DNA from: Saccharospirillum impatiens DSM 12546
Lineage (GTDB): Bacteria > Pseudomonadota > Gammaproteobacteria > Pseudomonadales > Natronospirillaceae
Assembly: GCF_000423605.1 (NCBI RefSeq)
Contig: NZ_AUIH01000013.1
Coordinates: forward strand, 46,407 to 110,406
Direction: 5' to 3'
Length of the DNA stretch: 64,000 bases
Numbering within the stretch: the first letter of the stretch is position 1; each line of letters begins with the position of its first letter. A model generated the notes under the pieces. It saw only the letters and a program-made list of their open reading frames with translations, was not told the origin of the DNA and did no database searches. This document shows positions 16,137 to 26,376 of the stretch, in pieces. Made by a program: the position numbers and the translations under genes.

Positions 16137-17732
16137 ATGAAGAAAAGTCTGTCACTTTTTGCTGGCGCAGCGCTTGCGACGGCAATGGCTTCAACCGCTG
16201 TTGCGGACACCTTTGTGTTTTGTTCGGAAGCGAGCCCTGAAGGCTTTAACCCCGCATTTTACACGTCTGGCACAACCTTTGATGCCTCTTCGCGCACCAT
16301 GTTCAATCGACTGGTTGAATTTGAGCGCGGCGGCACCTCAGTTGTACCCGGACTGGCTGAAAGCTGGGAAATTTCCGAAGACGGCCTGACTTACACCTTC
16401 AACTTGCGTGAAGGCGTGAAATTCCACGCGCGGTCAGACTTCCGTCCAAGCCGTGAATTCAATGCCGAAGACGTTGTGTTCAGCTTTGAACGTCAAATGA
16501 ATCCGGATCATCCGTTTCATGGCGTCAGCAACCAGGACTATGCCTACTTTGGTTACATGGGCATGGCCGACGCGATCGACTCGATCTCTGCGCCGGATGA
16601 CTACACCATTGTCTTCAACCTGAGCGCTCCGAACGCCACCTTCCTGGCCAACCTGGCCATGGATTTCGCCTCCATTCACTCGGCTGAATACGCTGACGCC
16701 ATGATGGATGCCGGCACGCCGAACCAGGTCGACATCACGCCTATCGGTACCGGCCCGTTCATTCTGGCTCAGTATCGCAAAGACTCTGTGATTCGCTATG
16801 TACGTCACAATGCGTACTGGGAAGGCGCTGCAGACATCGAACGTCTGGTGTTCTCAATCACGCCTGATGCCAGTGTGCGTTATGCAAAACTGCGCGCCGG
16901 TGAGTGTCACCACATGGTGTATCCGAACCCTTCCGATGTTGCAGCCATGCAAGACGACCCGAACATCAACGTGCTGTCTCAGCCCGGTCTGAACGTCGGT
17001 TACCTCGCGTTCAACACCAACAAAGCACCGTTCGACAATGATCTGGTACGTCAGGCGCTGAACATTGCGACCAACAAAGAAGCCATTCTGGATGCGGTTT
17101 ACCAGGGCGCTGGTCAGGTTGCCAAGAACCCGATCCCACCGACAATGTGGTCTTACAACGAGAACGTGGTCGATTATGACTACGATCCCGAGTATGCCCG
17201 TCAGTTGTTGGCCGAAGCCGGCTTTGAAGATGGCTTTGAAACCGACATCTGGGCAATGCCGGTACAACGCCCTTACAACCCGAACGCTCGCCGCATGGCT
17301 GAGCTGATTCAGGCTGACTGGGCTGCGGTTGGCGTTGACGCTGAAATCGTTTCTTTCGAGTGGGGCGAGTACCTGGAACGCACCCAGAACGGTGAGCATG
17401 AAACCATGATGCTTGGCTGGACAGGCGACAACGGCGACCCGGACAACTTCCTGAACACCCTGCTGGGCTGTCAGGCGGCTGAAACCGGTGGTAACCGCGC
17501 TTTCTGGTGTGACGAAGAGTTCAACTCTCTGGTAGACCAGGCACTGCGTACGCCAGTCGTAGAAGAACGCACAGCTCTGTACGAAGAAGCTCAGGTTGTA
17601 TTCAAGGCGGCAGCGCCCTGGATCACCATTGCGCACTCCGTCGTATTCGAGCCGGTACGTCCGGAAGTAGAGGGATACGTCATGAGCCCGTTCGGTTCGC
17701 ACTCCTTCTACGGGGTTAGCCTCGCAGACTGA
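16137..17732 (+). CDS. dppA: Peptide ABC transporter substrate-binding protein (DppA type)
   Basis: Periplasmic receptor of a dipeptide/oligopeptide importer, 531 residues, normal for family 5. The ATG at 16137 has an AAGGAGAG ribosome-binding site and a signal peptide (MKKSLSLFAGAALATAMAST, cleavage after VA). The frame is open upstream to 15873 but that part runs through a palindrome and is not coding. Family marks are FVFCSEASPEGFNPAFYTSG, LVEFERGGTSVVPGLAESW, YTFNLREGVKFH and the late Asp-rich WTGDNGDPDNFL, which resembles E. coli DppA. First gene of a five-gene transporter; a terminator-like hairpin follows it. Confidence 0.95.
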   Translation: MKKSLSLFAGAALATAMASTAVADTFVFCSEASPEGFNPAFYTSGTTFDASSRTMFNRLVEFERGGTSVVPGLAESWEISEDGLTYTFNLREGVKFHARSDFRPSREFNAEDVVFSFERQMNPDHPFHGVSNQDYAYFGYMGMADAIDSISAPDDYTIVFNLSAPNATFLANLAMDFASIHSAEYADAMMDAGTPNQVDITPIGTGPFILAQYRKDSVIRYVRHNAYWEGAADIERLVFSITPDASVRYAKLRAGECHHMVYPNPSDVAAMQDDPNINVLSQPGLNVGYLAFNTNKAPFDNDLVRQALNIATNKEAILDAVYQGAGQVAKNPIPPTMWSYNENVVDYDYDPEYARQLLAEAGFEDGFETDIWAMPVQRPYNPNARRMAELIQADWAAVGVDAEIVSFEWGEYLERTQNGEHETMMLGWTGDNGDPDNFLNTLLGCQAAETGGNRAFWCDEEFNSLVDQALRTPVVEERTALYEEAQVVFKAAAPWITIAHSVVFEPVRPEVEGYVMSPFGSHSFYGVSLAD

Positions 17733-17763
17733 GTCAGAATCTGACCCTCCAAACGTCCCTATC

Positions 17764-17797
17764 AGGGCGGCAGACTATCTGCCGCCCTTTCTTGTTT
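17764..17797 (+). terminator. Attenuating terminator between dppA and dppB
   Basis: AGGGCGGCAG-ACTAT-CTGCCGCCCT followed by TTTCTTGTTT, 30 bases after the dppA stop. Partial termination here would give more binding protein than membrane components, common in such operons. Confidence 0.85.
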
Positions 17798-17977
17798 ATA
17801 AACCGCCGACATCATCGCTGGGTGATGCAGGCACCGGCGCCTATCCGGTACCGGCTCAAGCACTGCACCGGGCCGTGATCCCCGGTTCGATGCATTAGCA
17901 GAAACCAGGTCGCCTGACCCTACTGGTTTCAGTCCCGAAATGGCACATCAACCATTTCAGGTTGGAGAAAAGACTCA

Positions 17978-18988
17978 ATGCTACAATTTTTAATACGCCG
18001 TCTGGGCATGGTGATTCCCACCTTTATCGGGGTCTCACTCTTCACCTTCGCGTTAATCTACCTCATCCCCGGTGACCCCATCACCATCATGGGGGGCGAA
18101 CGCGGGTTTGGCGCTGAAGAGCGCGCTGAACTCGAGGCCATGCTGGGTCTGGACAAGCCCATCTGGCAGCAATATTTCATCTATCTGGGCAATGTACTTC
18201 AGGGTGATCTCGGTACATCCTATGTGACCCGTCAGCCGGTGATGTCTGAATTCATGACACTCTTCCCGGCCACCGTGGAATTGACAGTCTGTGCGGCTAT
18301 CTTCGCGGTGATTACGGGCCTTACGCTGGGTATACTGGCCGCCATCAAACGGGGTGGCATACTCGATCACACGGTGATGACCATTTCGCTCGCCGGTTAT
18401 TCAATGCCCATTTTCTGGTGGGCTCTACTGCTGATTCTGTTCTTTTCCGTCAACCTGGGCTGGACACCGGTCTCGGGGCGGCTCGACGTCATGTTCTGGG
18501 TAGATGAAGTCACCGGGTTCATGCTGATCGATACGCTACTGTCCGATGAAGACGGAGCCTTCCTGTCTGCGCTGAGCCACCTGGTACTGCCCTCTATTGT
18601 TCTGGGCACTATTCCGATGGCCGTCATCGCACGGATGACCCGATCTTCCATGCTGGAAGTGCTCGGTGAAGACTACATTCGCACCGCCCGTGCCAAAGGC
18701 CTTTCCAAGCGGCGCATCATCGTTAAACACGCCTTGCGTAACGCCCTGATTCCGGTGATTACCGTGATGGGCCTGCAGGTCGGTTTGCTGCTCAGCGGCG
18801 CCATTCTGACCGAAACCATCTTTGCCTGGCCGGGTATCGGCAAATGGCTGGTTGAATCGATTGGCCGGCGCGACTACCCCGTGGTTCAGGGTGGGCTGTT
18901 GCTGATTGCCACCATCATCATTCTGGTCAACCTGCTGGTCGACCTCATGTACGGCGTGGTTAACCCGCGCGTACGTCACAGCAAGTAA
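17978..18988 (+). CDS. dppB: Peptide ABC transporter permease DppB
   Basis: Inner-membrane subunit, 336 residues, six predicted helices. Starts with the family signature MLQFLIRRLGMVIPTFIGVS, has the YLIPGDPITIM loop, the long periplasmic region near residues 40-100, and the ATPase-coupling loop YIRTARAKGLSKRRIIVKHA. The GAILTETIFAWPGIGKWLV segment is diagnostic of the DppB/OppB family. Ribosome-binding GGAG precedes the ATG. The next gene begins 11 bases downstream. Confidence 0.95.
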   Translation: MLQFLIRRLGMVIPTFIGVSLFTFALIYLIPGDPITIMGGERGFGAEERAELEAMLGLDKPIWQQYFIYLGNVLQGDLGTSYVTRQPVMSEFMTLFPATVELTVCAAIFAVITGLTLGILAAIKRGGILDHTVMTISLAGYSMPIFWWALLLILFFSVNLGWTPVSGRLDVMFWVDEVTGFMLIDTLLSDEDGAFLSALSHLVLPSIVLGTIPMAVIARMTRSSMLEVLGEDYIRTARAKGLSKRRIIVKHALRNALIPVITVMGLQVGLLLSGAILTETIFAWPGIGKWLVESIGRRDYPVVQGGLLLIATIIILVNLLVDLMYGVVNPRVRHSK

Positions 18989-18999
18989 GGAGCCAGCAC

Positions 19000-19899
19000 A
19001 TGACAATGACTTCCGAAACCCAGACGACGGTGCGCATGCCACAAACACCGCTTGCCGAATTCTGGTCGTACTTCATTCAAAACCGGGGCGCGCTGATCGG
19101 CTTCTGTTTTATCGTCTTTATCGTCCTACTGGCGATTTTTGCCAATTTCGTTGCACCGCATCACCCGCACGAACAGTTCCGGGACTTTATTCTGGTGCCA
19201 CCGGCCTGGGCCGAGGGTGGCAATGCCCAGTTCTGGTTGGGTACCGACGGCGTTGGCCGGGACATCCTGTCGCGTCTGATTCATGGTGCGCGCCTGTCAC
19301 TGCTGATTGGCCTGGTGATTGTGTCGGTATCGCTGGTACTTGGCATTTGCCTGGGGCTGATCGCTGGCTACTTTGGTGGCTTTGCAGACGTCGCTATCAT
19401 GCGCTTTTCCGACATTCTGCTGTCGATGCCGGCCCTGTTGCTGGCCATCGCCATTGTCGCCATTCTCGGCCCCAGCATCGTTAATTCGGGGCTAGCGCTG
19501 TCGCTGGTGTACTTACCGCACTATGTGCGACTAACGCGTGCTTCGGTGCTCACCGAGATCAATAAGGACTATGTGATTTCCTCACGGGTAGCCGGTGCAG
19601 GTGCCTTACGTCTGATGTTTATCGTCATTCTGCCGAACTGTCTGGCACCGCTGATCGTTCAGGCAACGCTTGGTTTCTCCAACGCCATTCTCGACATGGC
19701 AGCACTCGGTTTCCTCGGTCTCGGCGCCCAGCCACCTTTGCCAGAATGGGGCTCCATGCTGGCGACAGCACGGGAATTCATTCAGAGCGCCTGGTGGGTA
19801 GTGACCTTTCCCGGCCTGATCATTCTGGTAACAGTACTGGCCTTCAACCTGATGGGTGATGGCTTGCGCGATGCCCTCGACCCGAAACTGAAACAATAG
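19000..19899 (+). CDS. dppC: Peptide ABC transporter permease DppC
   Basis: Second membrane subunit, 299 residues. A hydrophilic N-terminus is followed by a first helix (GALIGFCFIVFIVLLAIFAN), the conserved FWLGTDGVGRDILSRLIHGA motif of DppC/OppC proteins, and the coupling loop YVISSRVAGAGALRLMFIVI. The C-terminal LGLGAQPPLPEWGSML is also diagnostic. Ribosome-binding AAGGAG lies upstream. It sits in the usual order between dppB and dppD. Confidence 0.95.
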   Translation: MTMTSETQTTVRMPQTPLAEFWSYFIQNRGALIGFCFIVFIVLLAIFANFVAPHHPHEQFRDFILVPPAWAEGGNAQFWLGTDGVGRDILSRLIHGARLSLLIGLVIVSVSLVLGICLGLIAGYFGGFADVAIMRFSDILLSMPALLLAIAIVAILGPSIVNSGLALSLVYLPHYVRLTRASVLTEINKDYVISSRVAGAGALRLMFIVILPNCLAPLIVQATLGFSNAILDMAALGFLGLGAQPPLPEWGSMLATAREFIQSAWWVVTFPGLIILVTVLAFNLMGDGLRDALDPKLKQ

Positions 19900-19908
19900 G
19901 AGACCGAC

Positions 19909-20904
19909 ATGACAGAGACTGATAAGAGCCTCCTGGTCGTACATAACCTGTCGGTGGCCTTTGGTACCAAAGACAATCCGTTCAAGGCGGTCGACCGCGT
20001 TAGCTTCCATGTTGAAGAAGGCGAAGTGCTGGGCATTGTTGGTGAATCCGGCTCGGGCAAAAGCGTCTCCTCGCTGGCACTGATGGGGCTGATTGATTTC
20101 CCCGGTCGGGTAACCGCCGATGAACTGCGCTTCAAAACCACCGATTTGCAGACACTGAACGAGAAAGCCCGGCGCAAGATCACCGGTGACGAAATTTCGA
20201 TGATCTTTCAGGACCCGATGACCTCACTGAACCCCAGTTACACCGTGGGCAATCAGATAATGGAGGCTATTGAAGTCCACCAGGGCGGCAGCAAAAAAGA
20301 GCGCATGACTAAGGCCATCGACTTACTTCGCCAGGTCGGCATCCCTGCGCCGGAAAGCCGCATCAACAGTTACCCGCATCAGCTCTCCGGTGGCATGAGC
20401 CAACGGGTGATGATCGCCATGGCGATTGCCTGTGACCCAAGACTGCTGATTGCCGATGAACCGACCACGGCACTCGATGTCACCATCCAGGCCCAGATCA
20501 TCGAGTTACTGCTCAAGCTGCAACGCGAAAAGCAAATGGGCCTGGTGCTGATCACCCACGACCTGGCGCTGGTTGCCGAAGCCGCCGACCGGGTGGTGGT
20601 GATGTATGCGGGACAAATCGTTGAAACCGGGCCGGCCAGCGAGATTTTCAAGGCACCCAAGCACCCCTACACCCAGGCTCTAATGAACTCCCTTCCCGAG
20701 TCGTCCGAAGGTAAAGACCGGCTCAATGCGCTGCCCGGTGTTGTACCTGGCGCCAACGATCGGCCACAGGGCTGCCTGCTGAACCCGCGCTGCCCATATG
20801 CGACTGATCGCTGCCGGGTTGAAGAACCTGAGCAATATGGCCCGCGGGGTCGTCAGGTGAAATGTTTCTACCCGCTGGATGAATCCGGGAGACCGACGGT
20901 ATGA
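19909..20904 (+). CDS. dppD: Peptide ABC transporter ATPase DppD
   Basis: First ATPase of the importer, 331 residues. Walker [12 protein letters not shown]-loop [12 protein letters not shown], signature [15 protein letters not shown], Walker [15 protein letters not shown] and switch His in LITHDLALV. The C-terminal oligopeptide-transporter extension carries the Cys cluster [20 protein letters not shown] that binds an iron-sulfur cluster in some family members. Overlaps the start of dppF by four bases. Confidence 0.95.
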   Translation: MTETDKSLLVVHNLSVAFGTKDNPFKAVDRVSFHVEEGEVLGIVGESGSGKSVSSLALMGLIDFPGRVTADELRFKTTDLQTLNEKARRKITGDEISMIFQDPMTSLNPSYTVGNQIMEAIEVHQGGSKKERMTKAIDLLRQVGIPAPESRINSYPHQLSGGMSQRVMIAMAIACDPRLLIADEPTTALDVTIQAQIIELLLKLQREKQMGLVLITHDLALVAEAADRVVVMYAGQIVETGPASEIFKAPKHPYTQALMNSLPESSEGKDRLNALPGVVPGANDRPQGCLLNPRCPYATDRCRVEEPEQYGPRGRQVKCFYPLDESGRPTV

Positions 20905-21938
20905 GTGAACCGATAATGAACCAGACTGCTTCCGCTGAATCGACCAAAAAAGCACCGATCATGAGCGGCGTTGGCCTCAAGCAACACTATCCAGTTAAAC
21001 AGGGGTTTATGAAGCCCCCTGGCCTGGTTAAGGCTTTGGATGGTGTCAACTTCTCGGTGGAAGCAGGGAAAACACTCGCCGTTGTTGGTGAATCCGGTTG
21101 TGGCAAATCAACTCTGGCGCGCTTGCTGACCATGATTGAGCTGCCCACCGAAGGCGAACTGAACTTCGAAGGCAAAAACCTGCTGACTCTGGACCGGGAA
21201 ACCCGCAAGGAACTGCGCCAGCGTATTCAGATTATTTTCCAGAACCCTTACGGGTCACTGAACCCGCGCAAAAAAGTCGGGTCCATTCTGGAAGAGCCTC
21301 TGGTGATCAATGGCAAGCTGACCAAAGCAGAGCGCAAAGAGCGCGCACTGAATTTGCTGCAGAAAGTGGGGCTGAAGCCTGAGCACTACGATCGCTACCC
21401 GCACATGTTCTCGGGCGGCCAACGTCAGCGCATCGCCATTGCCCGCGGCCTGATGATGAACCCCAAGGTTGTGGTTGCCGACGAGCCGGTATCGGCGCTG
21501 GATGTTTCAGTTCAGGCCCAGGTGTTGAACCTGATGATGGACCTGCAGCAGGAGCTGGATCTGGCCTATGTGTTCATCTCACACGATCTGTCGGTGGTCG
21601 AGCACATCGCCGACAAGGTCATGGTGATGTACCTGGGCAAAGTGGTGGAATACGGCGCGACCGAAGACATCTTCACGCACCCGCAGCACCCCTACACCCG
21701 GGCACTGCTGTCGTCGACGCCGCGCATTGATCCGGAACACCGAATCGAGAAAATTCAGCTAACCGGTGAACTGCCCTCGCCCCTGAACCCGCCCAGTGGC
21801 TGTGCATTCCATGGCCGGTGCGAATTCGCCAATGAGCGTTGCAAAGTTGAAACTCCGGCCCTGAAGGACAAGACGGGAGAATCATCCGTCGCCTGCTTCG
21901 GTATCGATGAGAACCGACTTCCATACATCGATCGTTGA
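20901..21938 (+). CDS. dppF: Peptide ABC transporter ATPase DppF
   Basis: Second ATPase, 345 residues. Walker [11 protein letters not shown]-loop [17 protein letters not shown] (typical of DppF), signature [15 protein letters not shown], Walker [15 protein letters not shown], switch His [10 protein letters not shown], and the C-terminal Cys motif [15 protein letters not shown]. It is the last gene of the operon. The 22-residue N-terminal extension before [11 protein letters not shown] is longer than usual, so translation might begin at a later ATG (20961). Confidence 0.95.
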   Translation: MSEPIMNQTASAESTKKAPIMSGVGLKQHYPVKQGFMKPPGLVKALDGVNFSVEAGKTLAVVGESGCGKSTLARLLTMIELPTEGELNFEGKNLLTLDRETRKELRQRIQIIFQNPYGSLNPRKKVGSILEEPLVINGKLTKAERKERALNLLQKVGLKPEHYDRYPHMFSGGQRQRIAIARGLMMNPKVVVADEPVSALDVSVQAQVLNLMMDLQQELDLAYVFISHDLSVVEHIADKVMVMYLGKVVEYGATEDIFTHPQHPYTRALLSSTPRIDPEHRIEKIQLTGELPSPLNPPSGCAFHGRCEFANERCKVETPALKDKTGESSVACFGIDENRLPYIDR

Positions 21939-21944
21939 TCCGAC

Positions 21945-21970
21945 GGGCCGCAGTCTCATGGCTGCGGCCC
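21945..21970. terminator. Hairpin between convergent dppF and the lipoprotein gene
   Basis: GGGCCGCAG-TCTCATGG-CTGCGGCCC in a 61-base convergent gap, followed by GCTTTACT. The T-run is weak, but the location suits a shared terminator. Confidence 0.6.
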
Positions 21971-21999
21971 GCTTTACTCCTCACGGCTGTTCAATAACA

Positions 22000-22452
22000 C
22001 TATTGGGTAAGGACAGCACCGGATTGCACATACCGTTGCAACTCTTCAACAACGCGACTGCCCGACTCCGCGTAGGTTAACCCCTTGCGAGCGATCGCTT
22101 CAGCACCGGCCGTATTCCCCTGGCGAGTTCTGAGTTCCGCCAATTGCAAATACAGGTCAGGCGCTTGAGGCTCAATTCGCAGTGCCCTCAACACCAATTC
22201 CCCGGCCTGGTCCCACTGGCCAACCGCGGCTCGCTCCCGAGCAGACCGCTGTAATGAATCCACCAGGCTGCTTCGGCTGGGCGGCGCCATATCCGGCGAA
22301 CTTCCGAGTTGCTCTTCCTGTCGCTCCCAAGTGCTCAGACGAGTATCGTTCGGCTGATCGACCGGCACCGATACACAGCCAGCGAACCCAAGCACCGATG
22401 CCAGCACACAAGCCAGTCGTCGGTTACGCACGGCTGCCCTGCCGACACCCAT
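22000..22452 (-). CDS. Predicted TPR-containing lipoprotein
   Basis: A 150-residue protein with a lipoprotein signal (basic start, hydrophobic ACVLASVLG, lipobox FAGC with the Cys near residue 26). The mature part is hydrophilic with one or two tetratricopeptide-like helical pairs (GQWDQAGELVLRALRIEPQA and the following APDLYLQLAELRTRQGNTA). Its ATG at 22452 overlaps the stop of the PBP1b gene (TAATG), so the two are co-translated, and it may act with PBP1b in envelope growth. In E. coli the outer-membrane activator of PBP1b is LpoB; I see no LpoB similarity here. Role is inferred from coupling only. Confidence 0.75.
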   Translation of the reverse strand: MGVGRAAVRNRRLACVLASVLGFAGCVSVPVDQPNDTRLSTWERQEEQLGSSPDMAPPSRSSLVDSLQRSARERAAVGQWDQAGELVLRALRIEPQAPDLYLQLAELRTRQGNTAGAEAIARKGLTYAESGSRVVEELQRYVQSGAVLTQ

Positions 22453-24818
22453 TAATTGAACAGTCGCTGCCACCAGCCACCTCCGTCTTCGCTATCGGTT
22501 GTGCCAGGCTGAGCATCACAGCCTCGACGCTGCGGAGGTTCAGATCCGGTAATAAAGGGTAATTCGCGCGCACCGTCACATCGCACGCTGACCTGAGCAC
22601 CCCCGGCGTTCACCGGGACTCTGACCACCGCCGCTGGCTGCCCGCGTCGCTCCTGGTTCGGATTCAACCCGGCCATGATGTCTGCCCAGATAGGCAATGC
22701 GCCGGTCGATCCAGTCAGTGGCGTAGGCTCGTTACCATCACGGCCGACCCAGACAACCGCCTGTCGATCGCTGCTATAGCCTGCGAACCAGGCATCCCGG
22801 CTGTCATCTGTCGTACCGGTCTTGCCCGCTAACCACCAGCTCCCGGGCAGTCGCCACTGTAGGCTGCGCGCGGTGCCTTCCAGCGTAACCCGGTGCAGCG
22901 CTTCCTGAACCAGATACATTTGCTCGGGGGCAAAACGCTGCTCAACCCGCAAATCAAACCGCTGCAGCACACCATTGTCGGGGTGTACCACCGCTCGAAT
23001 GGCGTTCAAGGGGCTGTAAAAGCCGTTGCCGGCGATGGTTTGATACATCTGCGCAATGTGAAACGGCGACAAATCCACCGCACCCAGCATGACCGAGGGC
23101 ACCCTCGGCAAGCGTTCATCCACACCGAGACGATCGATCACGCCGAATACCTCGGGCAGCCCGACTTCCATACCCAGGCGCGCAGTAGCCTGGTTATAGC
23201 TGTTGGCAAAAGCGTCCAGGAGTATCGGTGTGCCGTGGCTTTCCTTGTCGTAGTTTTTGGGTTCCCAAAGATCGCCATCAGCCGAGGCCACCTGCACCGG
23301 TGCGTCACTGATTGGCGTCGCCAGGGTGTAGCCTGCTTCCAGTGCAGCCAGATAGACGGCCGGTTTCATCAGAGAACCCACCTGACGACGCGCATCCAAT
23401 GCCCGGTTGAACCCGGCCAGTTCAGGTCGTCGGCCACCGGTGATGGCCAGTACATCGCCGGTGGAGGGGCGTGTAACCACGGCGGCGCCTTCCAGGGTGT
23501 TATCCGCCAGGCTATGGTTCCGCTCCAGCTCGGCCAGGCCTTGCGGCAGTACTTTCTCCAGGTGATTTTGAGCCAATGGGTCCAGCGTGGTGAACACGGT
23601 TAACCCTTCGGCCAACAGATCCTGCCGCCGGTATCCCTGATCGAGCTGCCTGCGCACCAGGTCCATAAAGGTCGGGTAGCTGGCATCGCCCGGTACATTG
23701 CTGATATCCAGACCGGCCGCCACTGCGCGATCGTACTCGGCCTGGGTTATGACGCCGGCATCACGCCAGACCGATAACACCACGTTGCGCCGGGTCATGG
23801 CCTGCTCCGGGTTGCGTCGCGGGTTGTAATAGGAGGGCCCTTTGATCAAACCCACCAACAACGCTTGCTGGTGAATGTTGAGTGACCTCAGCGGGCTGCC
23901 AAAGAAGAACTGGGCGCCCAGCCCAAAACCGTTGATCGACCGGCGCCCTTGCTGGCCAATGTAGATTTCGTTGACATAGGCCTCGAGGATCTCTTCCTTG
24001 CTGTAATGCCACTCCATCAGCAGCGCCATCAGGGCTTCGTTCCCTTTGCGCCAGAGTGTCTGATCGGCGGTCAGGAACATATTCTTAACCAGCTGTTGCG
24101 TCAGGGTACTGCCGCCCTGGGCGATGGACCCGGAACTGACATTGGCCCACAAGGCACGGGCGATGCCGACCGGTGAGATGCCCCAGTGCTGAAAAAACCG
24201 GCGATCTTCAACGGCAATCAGTCCTTCAAGAAGCGAAGCGGGCACTTCAGTCAATGGCAGCAGCAAACGGTCTTCACCACTGCCCGGGTAGATCTGGCCA
24301 ATGTAGAGCGGGTCGAGCCGGGCCACCATAACCGACTGCCCGGCCGGGGTGACCATATTCACCAGGCTGCCCTGGCTGAAGTCCAGCTCCAGTCGACGGG
24401 CGGGTTCGGGGTTGTCCCAGAAATCAAAACCGCGCGTGTGCACCGAGAGCGTCTGCCCCCGGCGCAGGTACCGGCCCGACTGGCCCAACTGACCGGTTTG
24501 GCGGTACCCCAGCGCCTGCAGCAATGATTCCACCTGATCGGCACTGACCGGCGCGCCGGCATAGAGCTCCTGAGCTTCGCTGTAGACCCGGGCGGGTACG
24601 GTAAACCGCTGACCTTCGAAGCGCTCACGCACGACGGCATTCAGATAAAACATCCAGGCGATCAGCACAGCAGCGCCAATTGTGCTTAACTGAAACAGTC
24701 GCCAGCGCCATAGGGCACCGCGGCTTTGCTTGCGAGCCTTGCTGCGGCGGCTGGAACGGGATTTGGGTGCTGCACGGCGGGTAGTGCCGGCGCGGGATCG
24801 AGTTGGTTTCTTTGCCAT
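22452..24818 (-). CDS. mrcB: Penicillin-binding protein 1B (bifunctional transglycosylase/transpeptidase)
   Basis: Inner-membrane class A PBP that polymerises and crosslinks peptidoglycan. 788 residues: basic cytoplasmic tail (1-36), one transmembrane helix (about 37-58), a UB2H-type domain (about 65-160, starting FTVPARVYS), GT51 transglycosylase with catalytic Glu204 in AVEDRRFFQHWG and GGSTLTQQLVKN, then the transpeptidase with Ser482 in GSLMKP, SYN at 540-542 and KTGT at 666-669. All catalytic motifs are intact. The UB2H domain separates it from PBP1a. It is coupled to the small TPR lipoprotein gene. One of the dispersed hairpin elements lies upstream of its start. Confidence 0.96.
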   Translation of the reverse strand: MAKKPTRSRAGTTRRAAPKSRSSRRSKARKQSRGALWRWRLFQLSTIGAAVLIAWMFYLNAVVRERFEGQRFTVPARVYSEAQELYAGAPVSADQVESLLQALGYRQTGQLGQSGRYLRRGQTLSVHTRGFDFWDNPEPARRLELDFSQGSLVNMVTPAGQSVMVARLDPLYIGQIYPGSGEDRLLLPLTEVPASLLEGLIAVEDRRFFQHWGISPVGIARALWANVSSGSIAQGGSTLTQQLVKNMFLTADQTLWRKGNEALMALLMEWHYSKEEILEAYVNEIYIGQQGRRSINGFGLGAQFFFGSPLRSLNIHQQALLVGLIKGPSYYNPRRNPEQAMTRRNVVLSVWRDAGVITQAEYDRAVAAGLDISNVPGDASYPTFMDLVRRQLDQGYRRQDLLAEGLTVFTTLDPLAQNHLEKVLPQGLAELERNHSLADNTLEGAAVVTRPSTGDVLAITGGRRPELAGFNRALDARRQVGSLMKPAVYLAALEAGYTLATPISDAPVQVASADGDLWEPKNYDKESHGTPILLDAFANSYNQATARLGMEVGLPEVFGVIDRLGVDERLPRVPSVMLGAVDLSPFHIAQMYQTIAGNGFYSPLNAIRAVVHPDNGVLQRFDLRVEQRFAPEQMYLVQEALHRVTLEGTARSLQWRLPGSWWLAGKTGTTDDSRDAWFAGYSSDRQAVVWVGRDGNEPTPLTGSTGALPIWADIMAGLNPNQERRGQPAAVVRVPVNAGGAQVSVRCDGARELPFITGSEPPQRRGCDAQPGTTDSEDGGGWWQRLFN

Positions 24819-24924
24819 GGCGCGGGAGTATAAAGGGCGAAACGGTCGCTGTCTTTGGCCGTGTTGGCAGAATGAACAACTCAGGTTTCGGGGTTCGTTG
24901 CCATCTTATTGGCAGGAGTCCGTA

Positions 24925-25031
24925 CCAGGCACCGGGTATGCCTAGCAGGGGTCGGCGTGAACCCATCCGTGGGGCCTAGACCGCAACATCCATGTTGCGG
25001 ACTTCCCCTGCTAGGCATACCCGGCACCTGG
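24925..25031 (+). repeat. Dispersed covarying double-hairpin element, copy 1
   Basis: Arms at 24925-24951 and 25005-25031 (27 bp, one mismatch) enclose a core starting TCGGCGTGAA and containing CCCATCCGTGGG and CCGCAACATCCATGTTGCGG. Orientation here: TCC in the loops on the plus strand, GGA on the minus strand. Lies between the divergent mrcB and PfkB-kinase genes. Confidence 0.85.
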
Positions 25032-25179
25032 CACTCAGCTGGTCGGCAAACTTTGGGTCTGTCAATTGACTGAATGATCAGGATCAGTACACTGCCCCGC
25101 CCCACCCGGTCGCCGACGTTGTCTGACAGACGCTGGCCGTTCGTCAGTCTTCCGGCATCTGCCGGACTAACAGGTAGTT

Positions 25180-26187
25180 ATGCGAATGAGTCATCTGGAT
25201 ATTTACGCCGTCGGCCAGGCGCTGGTAGATGAAGAATACAGTGTCGATGAAGCCTTTCTTGCCACCCTGGGTGTCGCTAAGGCGCACCGGACTCTGATCG
25301 ATTTCGAGCGCAGCCAGACTCTGCGCGCTGCCGCATCGCAAGAGGGCACGCTGCTCAAACGCATGAATGGTGGTAGTGGCGCGAACAGCCTGACCGCCAG
25401 TGCCCAGCTGGGTGCAAAGTGCCACTTTTCCTGCCGGCTGGGGGATGACGCAGACGGCGATTTCTACATTCAGCAACTGACTGAATCCGGCGTGGCTACC
25501 GACCCGCACGATCGGGTTAAAGATGGCCATACGGGCGTCTGCCTGATCATGGTGACGCCGGATGCCGAGCGCACCATGAACACCTACATTGGCATTACCG
25601 ACGACATTGGCATCGACAACGTCAATTTCGAGGCCCTGGCAGCGGCCGACTGGCTGTTTCTGGAAGGCCACCTGTCTATTTCCAGCCTGGGGCACCAGGC
25701 GGCGCTGGCCTGTCGCAACCGGGCACGCAAATTGGGCAAAAAGATTGCCGTCAATTTCTGCGACCCGGCGGTAGTACGTCTGTGTCGCGAGGAAATGACC
25801 GAACTGCTCAGCGACCGCTGCGACTTGCTGTTCTGCAACGAGGAAGAAGCCCGAATCTGGAGCCACAAACCGGATCTCGAGGACGCACTGTCCAGCCTCG
25901 ACGACCTGGCCGATACCTGGGTCATGACGCGGGGCGACCAGGGTGCCATAGCCTTCGATGGCCACACCCGCTTTGAAATTCCCGCCCACAAAGTCCGGGC
26001 GATCAACACCACAGGCGCCGGCGATACCTTTGCCGGTGCCTTCATGTATGGCTTGTCGCAGGGGCACAGTTACCAGACATCCGGGGCGCTGGCGAGTCTC
26101 GCCTCGGCCGTGAAGGTTCAACATTCCGGTGCCCGGCTCGACCAGGCTCAATTACTCGACTGCCGGAAACGCATTCTGGGCCATTGA
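25180..26187 (+). CDS. PfkB-family sugar/nucleoside kinase (adenosine kinase-like)
   Basis: Cytoplasmic ribokinase-family kinase, 335 residues. Family marks are MNGGSGANSLTASAQLG (substrate-binding GG motif), GDDADGDFYIQQL, and the C-terminal ATP-binding, catalytic segment INTTGAGDTFAGAFMYGL, where the Asp of GAGD is the general base. The N-terminal YAVGQALVDEEYSV replaces the more common G-N-x-x-D opening. Overall it resembles bacterial adenosine kinase-like PfkB proteins more than ribokinase or fructokinase, but substrate cannot be assigned with confidence. Stands alone, with hairpin element copy 1 upstream. An ATG two codons in (25186) is an alternative start. Confidence 0.85.
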   Translation: MRMSHLDIYAVGQALVDEEYSVDEAFLATLGVAKAHRTLIDFERSQTLRAAASQEGTLLKRMNGGSGANSLTASAQLGAKCHFSCRLGDDADGDFYIQQLTESGVATDPHDRVKDGHTGVCLIMVTPDAERTMNTYIGITDDIGIDNVNFEALAAADWLFLEGHLSISSLGHQAALACRNRARKLGKKIAVNFCDPAVVRLCREEMTELLSDRCDLLFCNEEEARIWSHKPDLEDALSSLDDLADTWVMTRGDQGAIAFDGHTRFEIPAHKVRAINTTGAGDTFAGAFMYGLSQGHSYQTSGALASLASAVKVQHSGARLDQAQLLDCRKRILGH

Positions 26188-26376
26188 ACAGTGGTTCAAC
26201 CGCACCGGACAGTCGTTTTTCGTCGTCTGTTAGGAGAAGTGTCGAGCGGGTCACAGCAAAACATTCACTTTCTGGAAGCCACAGGGTTACACTAGCTTTC
26301 ACAGATGTTGCACTCGCTGTTGAGCGCCTATTCACAGGCGCCGGTGTAGCCAATGATCAAAGTGTAAGGATGTCCC

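Noticed and set aside
16854..17702. 282-codon open frame on the minus strand
   Set aside because: Antisense to dppA; no domain, no ribosome-binding site.
22893..23603. 236-codon open frame on the plus strand
   Set aside because: Antisense to the transpeptidase part of mrcB.
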